From Bacteriovoracaceae bacterium UBA4097 (lineage in GTDB: Bacteria; Bdellovibrionota; Bacteriovoracia; Bacteriovoracales; Bacteriovoracaceae), in NCBI GenBank assembly GCA_002381765.1, contig DFXX01000025.1, forward strand, positions 39,323-85,837: a DNA stretch of 46,515 nt, in the 5' to 3' direction. Below are positions 8,589-16,849 of the stretch, one piece after another. Positions within the stretch are counted from its first letter, which is position 1, and each line of letters starts with the position of its first letter. The notes below the pieces were generated by a model, which saw only the letters and a list, made by a program, of their open reading frames with translations, was not told the origin of the DNA and did no database searches. The translations under genes were made by a program, and so were the position numbers.

Positions 8589-9059
8589 TTACTGTTCTAG
8601 AAGGCTTCTTAGCATCCAGGCCGTTTTTTCATGAAGCTGCATTCTCTGAGTAAGAAGATCTGCTGTTGGCTCATCACTTGCTTTCTCAACGACATTAAAA
8701 AGTGAGCGAGCAGTTCTCACAACCGACTCTTGTCCATGAACAAGGTGTTTGATCATCTCTTCAGCGCTTGGTTGCCCTTTTACTTCTTTAATGGAACTCA
8801 TTTCCATGAATTCACCATAAGTACCTGGCGCCGGATAACCAAGAGCACGGATTCTTTCTGCAATCACATCTACGGCTTCTGCTAACTCTGTATACTGAGT
8901 TTCAAACATAAGATGGAGTGTGTTGAACATAGGTCCTTTAACATTCCAATGGAAGTTATGAGTCATGAGATAAAGAGTGTAGGTATCGGCCAATAAATGA
9001 TTCAAGCCGTTAGCAATTGCCTTTCTGTCATTCTCTGAAATACCAATGTCAATTTTCAT
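8589..9059 (-). CDS. dps: Dps-family DNA-binding ferritin-like protein
   Basis: A 156-aa four-helix mini-ferritin that protects DNA by oxidising and storing iron with hydrogen peroxide. Family signatures are plain: LADTYTLYLMTHNFHWNVKGP carries the ferroxidase His residues, and the second half reads FETQYTELAEAVDVIAERIR. The length matches the PexB/Dps group. I chose ATG 9059 (MKIDIGIS) because AAGGAC lies six bases upstream. An in-frame ATG at 9092 also has AAGGG before it and would add 11 residues. It shares a 120-155-bp divergent region with the ZIP transporter gene, which suggests a metal or oxidative-stress theme. No clear Fur or OxyR site was identified. Confidence 0.92.
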   Translation of the reverse strand: MKIDIGISENDRKAIANGLNHLLADTYTLYLMTHNFHWNVKGPMFNTLHLMFETQYTELAEAVDVIAERIRALGYPAPGTYGEFMEMSSIKEVKGQPSAEEMIKHLVHGQESVVRTARSLFNVVEKASDEPTADLLTQRMQLHEKTAWMLRSLLEQ

Positions 9060-9213
9060 ATTACGTCCTTTTGTTGACTCTAATTGTGTCATCTTAACCC
9101 TTCATACAAGTGAAAGCTATTCGATTCTTTCTATGACAAGATAGACAAAAGTTTGAATAATTCTATGATGCTGATCAGTTCTTATTCATGAGATAATAGA
9201 AACGGAGGTTAGC

Positions 9214-9948
9214 ATGATGTCATGGCCCACCATCTTTGGTCTATTATTTGTGACTGCAGGTGCCACTCTTATTGGTTCACTTCCAGTCCTGTTTCATAAG
9301 TATCTCAAAGAGTCTCACTGGATATGGTGGGAGAGTTTTTGTGGAGGTGTGATGATCAGTGCCTCCATCTTCTCTCTCTATTTTCCGGCCTATGAACTTC
9401 TCGCGACTCACAATCGGACTTTCTGGGCGCTCATTCAGGGCTCAGTATTAGGTATTCTTTTTATCCTAATTGCTCATTATTTTATGAGCAGATGGACTTC
9501 TGATCATGCTCATAGAAAGGCTTATCTTTTTGTGCTGGCGATGGGGATTCATAATGTTCCAGAAGGAATGGCAGTAGGAGTCGATGTCGCAGCCTTAGGC
9601 TGGGAGGATGCTATGCCTTTAAGTGTAGCGATATTTATTCAGAATCTTCCGGAAGGTCTTGTGAGTAGCATGACTTTTCTGGTTTCTGGTTTTAGCGTCA
9701 AGATGTCTCTCTTTGCCAATGCAGTTACAGCAGTTATTGAGGGAGCGTCGGCCTTGGGTGGATTTAGCTTCGTGTCTCATACCGGACTTAGTTTACCTTT
9801 TCTTCTTTCCTTCTCAGGGGCCTGCATGATGAGTGTGGTGTTAGTGGAGGTGGTCAATAAGTGGCGGAGTGCCGAAGTGGCAGGATTTGCCTGGTCAGGA
9901 TTTGGAATCGGACTCTTTGTGTGCGCTGCTCTTGATTTTCTTTTGTAA
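9214..9948 (+). CDS. ZIP-family divalent metal transporter
   Basis: A 244-aa inner-membrane protein with about eight hydrophobic helices. It carries the ZIP metal-site motif HNVPEGMAVG in the fourth helix and a related QNLPEGL in the fifth, where the usual His is replaced by Gln. A short His-containing loop (DHAHRKAY) precedes the fourth helix. ZIP proteins import Zn2+, Fe2+ or Mn2+, and the Gln substitution may shift selectivity. The start ATG 9214 follows a strong GGAGG (9204-9208). The gene is divergent from dps and ends without a recognisable terminator. Confidence 0.88.
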   Translation: MMSWPTIFGLLFVTAGATLIGSLPVLFHKYLKESHWIWWESFCGGVMISASIFSLYFPAYELLATHNRTFWALIQGSVLGILFILIAHYFMSRWTSDHAHRKAYLFVLAMGIHNVPEGMAVGVDVAALGWEDAMPLSVAIFIQNLPEGLVSSMTFLVSGFSVKMSLFANAVTAVIEGASALGGFSFVSHTGLSLPFLLSFSGACMMSVVLVEVVNKWRSAEVAGFAWSGFGIGLFVCAALDFLL

Positions 9949-10028
9949 AGCACCCATCCATTACGCATTATTACATGTAAGAAATTGTTAAATTTTCCTC
10001 GGAATCTCCATATTTTTTATGGTGAAAA

Positions 10029-10044
10029 TCACTAAATATAGTTG
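10029..10044. promoter_or_regulatory. NrdR box 1
   Basis: TCACTAAATATAGTTG matches the NrdR operator consensus (acaCwAtATaTwGtgt) at the core CTAAATATAG. It lies 133 bp upstream of nrdB and 42 bp (four helical turns) from box 2, start to start. Confidence 0.8.
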
Positions 10045-10070
10045 TGGAAACCGTCAAAAAACTGTCATGA

Positions 10071-10086
10071 ACACTATATATAGTTT
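10071..10086. promoter_or_regulatory. NrdR box 2
   Basis: ACACTATATATAGTTT is a near-perfect NrdR operator. Paired boxes at integral helical spacing upstream of nrd operons are the hallmark of repression by NrdR-ATP/dATP. The TATATA core could also overlap the nrdBA -10 region. Confidence 0.85.
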
Positions 10087-10176
10087 TTTTGCTTTTCAAA
10101 TGTCAGATCAACTAATACGCTTATTTTAAGACAAGACATTCAACTACCACACACATCATGAAGAAGGAGCTGGGGT

Positions 10177-11163
10177 ATGAGCACGGAGCCATTACTTACA
10201 CAAACTAACGATCGATTTGTATTATTCCCAATCAAGTATCACGACATCTGGGACATGTACAAAAATGCCATGGCGAGTTTCTGGACTGCAGAAGAGATCG
10301 ATCTCTATGCCGACCTAGATGATTGGAACTCACTTAATGAGCAAGAGCGCCATTATATTTCACATATCCTAGCATTCTTCTCAGCTTCTGACGGCATCGT
10401 AAATGAGAACCTTGCTCAGCGTTTTTATAACGATGTGCAGATCCCTGAGGCGCGCTCATTCTACGGCTTTCAGATTGCCATGGAAAATATCCATGCTGAA
10501 ACCTACGGTCTCTTGATCGATACCTACATCAAGGATGAAGCTAAGAAGAATTATCTCTTTAAGGCGATCGATAATATCCCATGCATTAAGAAAAAAGCCG
10601 ACTGGGCGCTAAAGTGGATTTATGGCAATGAATCTTTTGCTGAAAGACTTGTGGCCTTTGCTGCCATCGAAGGAATCTTCTTCTCGGGAGCCTTCTGTTC
10701 GATCTTCTGGCTTAAGAAACGTGGATTAATGCCTGGGCTGACTTTCTCTAATGAGCTCATCTCTCGAGATGAAGGTCTTCATACTGACTTTGCTTGTTTG
10801 CTCTACAGAAATTATCTAAAAGATAAGCCTTCTGAAGGGCGCATACGTGAGTTGATCAAGGAAGCTGTTGAGTTTGAATGTGAATTCATTACTGAAGCTC
10901 TTCCTGTTTCACTTATCGGAATGAATGCCGATCTCATGAAAGAGTACATTCGTTTTGTTGCCGATCGTTTGATGAGAACTCTTGGTTACAATAATATATG
11001 GGATGCTCGCAATCCATTTGACTGGATGGAGCTTATCTCTATGCAAGGTAAAACGAACTTCTTCGAGAAGAAAGTTTCTGAATACCAGAAGGCCGGAGTT
11101 TCTAATACCAATAAAGAAGCCGGTACATCGCAGTTTACATTCTCAACCGATATGGATTTTTAA
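10177..11163 (+). CDS. nrdB: Ribonucleotide reductase class Ia beta subunit
   Basis: A 328-aa R2 subunit that holds the diiron-tyrosyl radical cofactor and supplies the radical for dNTP synthesis. Predicted iron ligands are D72, E103, H106, E165, E199 and H202, and the radical tyrosine is Y110 in ENIHAETY. Motifs such as SASDGIVNENL, EGIFFSG and SRDEGLH follow the eukaryote-like class Ia branch, as does the short C-terminal tail ending in FSTDMDF that docks to the large subunit. AAGGAG lies eight bases before the ATG. The order here is beta before alpha with a 10-bp gap, controlled by two NrdR boxes upstream. Confidence 0.96.
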   Translation: MSTEPLLTQTNDRFVLFPIKYHDIWDMYKNAMASFWTAEEIDLYADLDDWNSLNEQERHYISHILAFFSASDGIVNENLAQRFYNDVQIPEARSFYGFQIAMENIHAETYGLLIDTYIKDEAKKNYLFKAIDNIPCIKKKADWALKWIYGNESFAERLVAFAAIEGIFFSGAFCSIFWLKKRGLMPGLTFSNELISRDEGLHTDFACLLYRNYLKDKPSEGRIRELIKEAVEFECEFITEALPVSLIGMNADLMKEYIRFVADRLMRTLGYNNIWDARNPFDWMELISMQGKTNFFEKKVSEYQKAGVSNTNKEAGTSQFTFSTDMDF

Positions 11164-11173
11164 GGAGTAGATA

Positions 11174-13519
11174 ATGTTTGTCACCACGAGATCAGGGAAA
11201 ACAGAACCTGTACAATTTGATAAGATCACCCACCGTATTTCCCAGCTTTCCTATAATCTGGATCCGAAGTATGTAGATGCGATTCAAGTCGCTAAACGCA
11301 CTATTAACGGTCTCTTTGATGGCATCACCACTGAAGAGTTGGATAATCTATCGGCAGAGGTTTCTGCCTATATGACGTCTGTTCATCCTGATTATGCCCG
11401 ACTTGCGGGAAGAATTGCTGTTGCAAACCTTCACCGTTCAACTTCTGATTCATTTCAGGAAACGATAGATACTCTTTATAACTTCAAAAATGAGTACACT
11501 GGAGAAAAGCAGCCGCTATTATCAAAAGAATTCTATGAGTATGCTCGCGAGCACAAAGATAGAATTTCTTCAGAAATTGCTTACTCTCGTGATTTTGAAT
11601 TCGATTACTTCGGGTTCAAGACTCTTGAGCGCTCTTATCTTTTAAAAGTATCGGGTAAGATTGTTGAGCGTCCTCAGCATCTCTTTATGCGTGTTGCTCT
11701 CGGTGTTCAGCCAAACAATATTGAAGAGGCCATCAAGACTTATCATCTGATTTCTGAAGGCTGGTTTACTCATGCCTCACCAACTCTCTTCAATGCTGGT
11801 ACTAATAAGGCCCAGATGTCTTCTTGCTTCCTATTAACGATGAAAGAAGATTCTATCGAAGGCATTTATGAGACACTTAAGCAGTGTGCTCTTATTTCCC
11901 AGTCTGCCGGTGGAATTGGTCTTTCGATCCATGATATCCGCGCTAAGGGTTCGTTCATCAAGGGAACTAACGGAACATCTAATGGTATCGTTCCTATGCT
12001 TCGTGTATTTAACGATACTGCCCGCTATGTTGATCAGGGAGGTGGTAAGAGAAAAGGTGCCTTCGCTATCTATCTTGAGCCATGGCATGCGGATATCGAA
12101 GACTTTATTGAACTTAAAAAGAACCACGGAAAAGAAGAACTCCGTGCCCGTGATCTCTTCTACGCTCTTTGGATCAATGACCTATTCATGAAGCGTGTTG
12201 AAACTGATAAGGAATGGACTCTTTTCTGTCCTAATAAGGCCCCGGGTCTAGCTGACTGTTATGGCGCCAAGTTTGAAGAGTTGTATGAGAAGTATGAAAA
12301 AGAAGGCCGTGGTCATAAGTCTGTTAAGGCACGTGACCTTTGGTATAAAATCATCCAATCTCAGATCGAGACAGGGTCTCCTTTCATGCTCTACAAAGAT
12401 CATGCTAATGAGAAATCAAACCAGAAGAATTTGGGTACTATCAAGTCATCAAATCTTTGCACTGAAATCATGCAGTACACTTCTTCTAAGGAAGTAGCTG
12501 TTTGTAATCTTGCTTCCATTGCTCTTCCAAAATTTGTGGAGAATGGTGAGTTTGATCATAAGAAACTTTTCGAAGTGACTTATCAGGTGACTAAAAACCT
12601 TAACCGCATCATCGATCTTAACTACTACCCGGTAGAAGAGGCCCGTTACTCGAACATGAAGAACCGCCCAGTAGGTATTGGCGTTCAAGGTCTAGCGGAC
12701 GCATTCTTTAAGATGCGTATGCCATTTGATTCTGAAGGTGCTCGTCGCTTGAATAAGGAAATCTTCGAGACCATCTATTACGCCTCCCTTACAGCTTCTT
12801 GTGATCTTGCTAAAGAGCATGGAGCTTATGATTCTTATGAAGGTTCGCCTGTATCTCAGGGTATGCTTCAGCACGACCTTTGGGGTGTTAAGACGACTGA
12901 GCGTTGGGACTGGACTACACTTCGTGCGAAGATTAAGCAGTATGGAGTTCGTAACTCGCTACTTATGGCGCCAATGCCAACGGCCTCAACGTCTCAGATA
13001 CTCGGTAATAACGAGTGTATCGAGCCGGTAACCTCCAACATCTATACTCGTCGAGTTCTCTCTGGTGAGTTTGCGATGGTGAACAAACACCTCGTGCGTG
13101 ATCTTATTCAATTGGGCCTTTGGAATGAAGAAATGAAAGATCGTATCATTGCTCACAATGGATCGGTTCAGTACATTCCAGAGATTCCTGCAGACATGAA
13201 GGAGCTCTATCGTACTGTTTGGGAAATTAAGCAGAAGTCGATTCTTGAAATGGCAGCAGATCGTGGGGCCTTCATCGATCAGTCTCAAAGCTTAAACATT
13301 CACATGGAAGATACTAACTTTGGTAAGCTTTCTAGTCTTCACTTTGCTGCCTGGAAGTTGGGTCTTAAGACGGGTATGTATTACTTGAGAACACGTCCGG
13401 CGGTAGATGCCATCAAATTTACAATTAAGGAAACAGTCAAGAAGACTGAAGCCGACCAGCAAGCTGCAATGGTCTGTTCTTTGGAAAATCCAGAGGATTG
13501 TGTCTCTTGCGGAAGCTAG
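11174..13519 (+). CDS. nrdA: Ribonucleotide reductase class Ia alpha subunit
   Basis: A 781-aa catalytic R1 subunit reducing NDPs to dNDPs. Residues 1-90 form an ATP-cone that senses ATP/dATP. The first redox cysteine is in QMSSCFLL, the active-site N-x-C-x-E is in NLCTEIMQY, and the second redox cysteine is in VAVCNLASI. The radical-relay tyrosine pair is in MYYLRTRPA, and the C-terminal shuttle cysteines are in ENPEDCVSCGS. The length is that of the eukaryote-like class Ia group. It is co-transcribed with nrdB and followed at once by a strong terminator. Confidence 0.97.
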   Translation: MFVTTRSGKTEPVQFDKITHRISQLSYNLDPKYVDAIQVAKRTINGLFDGITTEELDNLSAEVSAYMTSVHPDYARLAGRIAVANLHRSTSDSFQETIDTLYNFKNEYTGEKQPLLSKEFYEYAREHKDRISSEIAYSRDFEFDYFGFKTLERSYLLKVSGKIVERPQHLFMRVALGVQPNNIEEAIKTYHLISEGWFTHASPTLFNAGTNKAQMSSCFLLTMKEDSIEGIYETLKQCALISQSAGGIGLSIHDIRAKGSFIKGTNGTSNGIVPMLRVFNDTARYVDQGGGKRKGAFAIYLEPWHADIEDFIELKKNHGKEELRARDLFYALWINDLFMKRVETDKEWTLFCPNKAPGLADCYGAKFEELYEKYEKEGRGHKSVKARDLWYKIIQSQIETGSPFMLYKDHANEKSNQKNLGTIKSSNLCTEIMQYTSSKEVAVCNLASIALPKFVENGEFDHKKLFEVTYQVTKNLNRIIDLNYYPVEEARYSNMKNRPVGIGVQGLADAFFKMRMPFDSEGARRLNKEIFETIYYASLTASCDLAKEHGAYDSYEGSPVSQGMLQHDLWGVKTTERWDWTTLRAKIKQYGVRNSLLMAPMPTASTSQILGNNECIEPVTSNIYTRRVLSGEFAMVNKHLVRDLIQLGLWNEEMKDRIIAHNGSVQYIPEIPADMKELYRTVWEIKQKSILEMAADRGAFIDQSQSLNIHMEDTNFGKLSSLHFAAWKLGLKTGMYYLRTRPAVDAIKFTIKETVKKTEADQQAAMVCSLENPEDCVSCGS

Positions 13520-13528
13520 ATCTTGTCT

Positions 13529-13556
13529 AAGGGCCCTGAAAAGGGCCCTTTTTTTT
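13529..13556 (+). terminator. Intrinsic terminator of nrdBA
   Basis: AAGGGCCCT (13529-13537), a GAAA tetraloop and AGGGCCCTT (13542-13550) form a 9-bp GC-rich stem followed by eight Ts (13549-13556). Confidence 0.92.
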
Positions 13557-13558
13557 GT

Positions 13559-14395
13559 CTAATAAATAAGATTGTATCCCATCTCAGGTCTTCTAAGTTC
13601 TTCTGAAATATTTTCTAGCTTAGTGGGTATGGGCTGATGGGGAGTTAAGGGGAAAAGCTGAGTCGAATTGCCTTTTCTGAAGATCAAGGTTTCAGGATCG
13701 TCCAACTGGCTTATATCAATTCCGCGCTTCCTCATATCATAGAAGGCCTCACGAGTCTCAAGGATAACCCCTCGGGCATAAATATTAAAGCCTGATACTC
13801 CTGTATGTAGACTGATTCCCCCTGGCTTTAATACCCGCATGATCTCATTGAAGAGTTCAAACTTATATTTTACGTATCGAAGCGTGTTGTGGGAGTAAAT
13901 CAAATCAAAACGGTTTCTCTTATAAGGAATCTTTCCACCAAAATCTAAGTCTTGAAAAATGACATAGGGAAGCTCAATATCTTCCAGCTCCGATTGATTC
14001 ATAATTTTATGCTTTAGAGAGGTATGAAGGAAGCTCTCCCGCCGGTAGAAGGAGTGGGTCTTTGCCTTATTGATGCTATAAAACTCAACATCATGGAATT
14101 GTCCCTTAAGAGTCATAAGAGCGCGGCCGCTACCTGCACCTATTTCCATAACCCGAGTTTTTTTACCTGCCAGCCGGTTGCGATCGTGAATTTCCTGAAT
14201 AATATCTTCTAATTTATGAGGGGAGAGTTCAGAGTTTATTTCACTTAGCGAGTAGGCCCTTTCCTCATTATAATCGATTCCCTTGTACTGATCCCAGTTC
14301 AGAGTCTTCACATCCTGATCGGCCTGAAAATAAAGGGAAAGGGTGAAGCCCAGAATTAAGATGGAAAAAAGTATGAGGATTTTTTTTAAATACAT
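13559..14395 (-). CDS. Membrane-anchored SAM-dependent methyltransferase-like protein
   Basis: A 278-aa protein with a short N-terminal membrane anchor (about residues 4-22) and a class I methyltransferase fold. Motif I is VMEIGAGSG (83-90 region) and the later strand motif is FDLIYSHNTLRYVK, followed by the typical MRVLKPGG. The substrate is unknown. A signal anchor places the catalytic domain in the periplasm, where SAM is absent, unless the anchor is inverted, which is odd for this fold. I chose ATG 14395. A GTG at 14428 would add 11 residues, and neither has a strong ribosome binding site. It is divergent from the outer-membrane protein gene. Confidence 0.75.
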   Translation of the reverse strand: MYLKKILILFSILILGFTLSLYFQADQDVKTLNWDQYKGIDYNEERAYSLSEINSELSPHKLEDIIQEIHDRNRLAGKKTRVMEIGAGSGRALMTLKGQFHDVEFYSINKAKTHSFYRRESFLHTSLKHKIMNQSELEDIELPYVIFQDLDFGGKIPYKRNRFDLIYSHNTLRYVKYKFELFNEIMRVLKPGGISLHTGVSGFNIYARGVILETREAFYDMRKRGIDISQLDDPETLIFRKGNSTQLFPLTPHQPIPTKLENISEELRRPEMGYNLIY

Positions 14396-14437
14396 AAGCT
14401 CTATTGAAGCACGATGCACTCTATTCACTCAAGGATT

Positions 14438-14466
14438 TTGACATCATATAAAGCTGGGCCTAATAT
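14438..14466 (+). promoter_or_regulatory. Sigma-70 promoter for the small outer-membrane protein
   Basis: A perfect TTGACA (14438-14443) is separated by 17 bp from TAATAT (14461-14466). The start of transcription would fall about 25 bases before the ATG, leaving the AGGAG in the leader. Confidence 0.6.
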
Positions 14467-14498
14467 TCAACTTATCAATCATCTGTGAGGAGTTCTAA

Positions 14499-14948
14499 AT
14501 GAACAAGATTGTCCTTCTTCTCTTATCGCTCTTGTCCTTTGAGGTTTTAGCCGCTCGCGGTGATCTCGGACTTGGTATCATGTTAGGAAATCCAACTGGT
14601 ATTAATGGGAAGTATTGGCTTGATGATGATAAGGCGATTGATGCCGGATTTGGTCTCTCTCTTGGTAGAGGGAGTGATGTGAGTATGCATTCGGATTATC
14701 TATGGCATAAGAGAGATGCTTTTTACTTCAATGATGTTCATCCTCTGGATCTCTACTATGGCGTTGGGGGAAGAATGGAGTTTGAGCATGATATTGAAAT
14801 TGGTCTGAGGGCCCCCGTGGGATTGGCCTATCGAGTTGAAGAAAAGGGAGCAGATATGTTTGCTGAAGTTGCTCCTGTTCTGGATTTTGTAACCAGAACA
14901 GGGCTTGAGCTTCATCTGGTCTTTGGGGCAAGATTTTATTTCCGTTAA
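14499..14948 (+). CDS. Small outer-membrane beta-barrel protein
   Basis: A 149-aa protein with a signal peptide cleaved after about residue 18 (EVLA). Alternating hydrophobic strands follow (DLGLGIMLGNPTGINGKYW, DAGFGLSLGRG, LDLYYGVGGRM, IGLRAPVGLAY), and the last strand ends in Phe-Tyr-Phe-Arg, close to a BAM recognition signal. The first strand with G-N-P-T-G resembles small barrels annotated as DUF3996/BAPKO_0422-like, an attribution from memory. It would form an eight-stranded barrel. AGGAG precedes the ATG. Its stop overlaps the convergent copper-protein gene by 4 bp. Confidence 0.78.
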   Translation: MNKIVLLLLSLLSFEVLAARGDLGLGIMLGNPTGINGKYWLDDDKAIDAGFGLSLGRGSDVSMHSDYLWHKRDAFYFNDVHPLDLYYGVGGRMEFEHDIEIGLRAPVGLAYRVEEKGADMFAEVAPVLDFVTRTGLELHLVFGARFYFR

Positions 14949-15364
14949 GCGAAGTGCCTTTCCTCAAACATTTGAACATACTTGGCACATAACTTAAAAC
15001 ATTCTTCACAGCACTTAGCACTTATCTGGCAGTGCTCATGGAGAGTGGCGTGCTTTTGACACTCAATCATGCACGAACTGCATATTTCCATACAATTTCT
15101 TAATTGAGCGATGGTCATGTCTCGATCATGATCGAGGTGAGAGAACATGGCCCTTGCCGTTGAGGCACAAATTTCAGCAGTGCTAAGGCATAAGGTAATG
15201 CAGGCATGCAGTTGATCTTTATCTAGCTCATGAAGACACGCGTCTGCGCAGATCCAACTTGAGTTAGCGCATTCAAAACACGCTTCTATGCAATCATAGT
15301 ACCTATGAGGAGAAGCGAATACCGGATGAAAAGGATTTTGTGTTTGACCAGTAGCGACGTCCAT
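14945..15364 (-). CDS. Cysteine-rich four-helix copper-storage (Csp-like) protein
   Basis: A 139-aa protein with 17 cysteines arranged at helix spacing (CIEACFECANSSWICADAC, CMEICSSCMIEC, KCCEECFKLC). This is the pattern of the Csp/DUF326 four-helix bundle that holds many Cu(I) ions along its core. There is no signal peptide, so it resembles the cytosolic Csp3 type. I chose ATG 15364 (MDVATG) because AGAGGTG lies just upstream. An ATG-in-frame extension to 15397 lacks a site. It probably buffers copper. No copper exporter or CueR-type regulator is adjacent. Confidence 0.85.
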   Translation of the reverse strand: MDVATGQTQNPFHPVFASPHRYYDCIEACFECANSSWICADACLHELDKDQLHACITLCLSTAEICASTARAMFSHLDHDRDMTIAQLRNCMEICSSCMIECQKHATLHEHCQISAKCCEECFKLCAKYVQMFEERHFA

Positions 15365-15429
15365 ATACACCTCTGTTGTTATTGAAATGATCTTCATCCA
15401 ACTTCAAGAAATTGTCACTTCGCCTAAGC

Positions 15430-15999
15430 CTACTGTACCAAAATTTTTTCTTTAATTGAGACTTTTAACCCATGAATTTCAGTTATTCGAATTTCGCCCC
15501 CCAGGTTTTTATGAACGGGGGAATTTGGTTTCATGGGGTCTATTTGAACCTGGTAATCTGCTTCAAACTTAACATTACCTTTGTTTCCAGTAAGCAGACC
15601 TTCTCGCATTTCTAGAACCATAATGGGTTGTGACTCAAAGCTTGCGGTAATTTTATTTTGGCTTTTAATATTATTATATGAGTCAATATTTCTAATAGCT
15701 AACTCGGCCGGAAAGGGGAGGAAGGGACGGGGAGAAATAGAGCCCTGAATGTCGCAGCCTGCTTTGAACTTATAATCAAGAGTCACAGTCTTTTTTAGCA
15801 TTAAGACTTCACTCCAATTAATCTTATGTTTCTCACATCCATCCACGCGAAATTTCTCCAGCGCCTTAGGGCGACCCTTTGCAAGACCAGGAATGAGTGG
15901 TCGAATCAAGGCTTCAATAGATTGCTTGGCCTTTAAGACTTCGCCAGTAGGGGCACTCCATAGGGGGAAGGAGATAAGTAGTAGGAATAGAATTTGCAT
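15430..15999 (-). CDS. Secreted protein of unknown function
   Basis: A 189-aa protein with a signal peptide (MQILFLLLISFPLWSA) and two cysteines in the mature part (in VDGCEKH and KAGCDIQ) that could form a disulfide. Alternating beta-type sequence follows and the C terminus is basic. I recognise no family. The start is fixed by GGAGG six bases upstream of ATG 15999, and an in-frame ATG at 16032 lacks one. The C-terminal half reads like a beta-sandwich of periplasmic proteins (FEADYQVQIDPM), but this is an impression. Confidence 0.7.
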   Translation of the reverse strand: MQILFLLLISFPLWSAPTGEVLKAKQSIEALIRPLIPGLAKGRPKALEKFRVDGCEKHKINWSEVLMLKKTVTLDYKFKAGCDIQGSISPRPFLPFPAELAIRNIDSYNNIKSQNKITASFESQPIMVLEMREGLLTGNKGNVKFEADYQVQIDPMKPNSPVHKNLGGEIRITEIHGLKVSIKEKILVQ

Positions 16000-16093
16000 A
16001 AATCCTCCGAAAATGCTGTCCATGAAGGGCAACCAGGAATAGACTATTAATTACAATTAGAATACCAACGTTAATTTAAAAGAGCCGATTAAG

Positions 16094-16849
16094 ATGAGTA
16101 TGGACGAGGAAATGCTTGATGGAAAGACACTCTTAGTAGTTGATGATGAGCCTGATCTAAGGGAAATTGTCGCTTCAGAGTTGGAATTTATGGGGGCCCG
16201 GGTTTTCCAGGCCGAGAATGTAGCAGTTGCTAAAAAAGTACTAAGTGAGCAGAAAATTGATCTTATCGTTTCTGATATTCGAATGCCAGGTGGAACAGGG
16301 ATTGACCTCTTAGACTTTGTTAAATCCAAAAATGTTGATATCCCTCCCGTTATTTTAATCACTGGATTTGCCGATATCACTGTTTCTGATGCTTTCAATA
16401 AGGGTGCTGAAGCTCTTATGAATAAGCCTTTTAAGCTGGATGATCTTGTTAAGACAGTTGCTCGCTTTACTAAGAGTGGAGATGGAAGATTCCAGGACCC
16501 TGATCTAAAAGGTTCAAAACTTTTAGAAATCCATATGGGAAAAAGCTATCAGGCATGCATCGATGCCAATGAATGCTCCATTGGGAGAGGTGGCATTACC
16601 GTGAGATGGAATACCGGTGGTAAGAGAATTGAGCAAGGAGAGCCACTAGATCTCAGACTTGTCTTTACTGATCTTGAACTCAAGGGAATTGTGGTCTGTC
16701 GCTGGGCCAAGCAATTAGACCAATCCCATTATGCTGAGATTGGTCTGGAGTTTGTGAATATTTCAGGAAATTCTTTAGTCTTCTTCATGAATCAGTGGAA
16801 GGATAAAAACCTGGTTCCCTTCATTTCTACTACTGATTCAATCCCTTAA
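16094..16849 (+). CDS. Response regulator with C-terminal degenerate PilZ-like domain
   Basis: A 251-aa protein. Residues 11-125 form a canonical receiver domain: acidic pair D17-D18, phospho-acceptor D61 (VSDIRMPGG), T90 and K111 in NKPF. After a short linker, residues about 143-240 look like a PilZ fold. CSIGRGGITVRW and the later GLEFVNISGNS match PilZ strands, but the usual RxxxR c-di-GMP motif is absent and the [DN]xSxxG motif is distorted. This suggests a phospho-controlled protein-interaction role rather than c-di-GMP binding. No sensor kinase is encoded nearby. The ribosome binding site is weak (AAGAG) and a second ATG lies two codons in. Confidence 0.82.
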   Translation: MSMDEEMLDGKTLLVVDDEPDLREIVASELEFMGARVFQAENVAVAKKVLSEQKIDLIVSDIRMPGGTGIDLLDFVKSKNVDIPPVILITGFADITVSDAFNKGAEALMNKPFKLDDLVKTVARFTKSGDGRFQDPDLKGSKLLEIHMGKSYQACIDANECSIGRGGITVRWNTGGKRIEQGEPLDLRLVFTDLELKGIVVCRWAKQLDQSHYAEIGLEFVNISGNSLVFFMNQWKDKNLVPFISTTDSIP

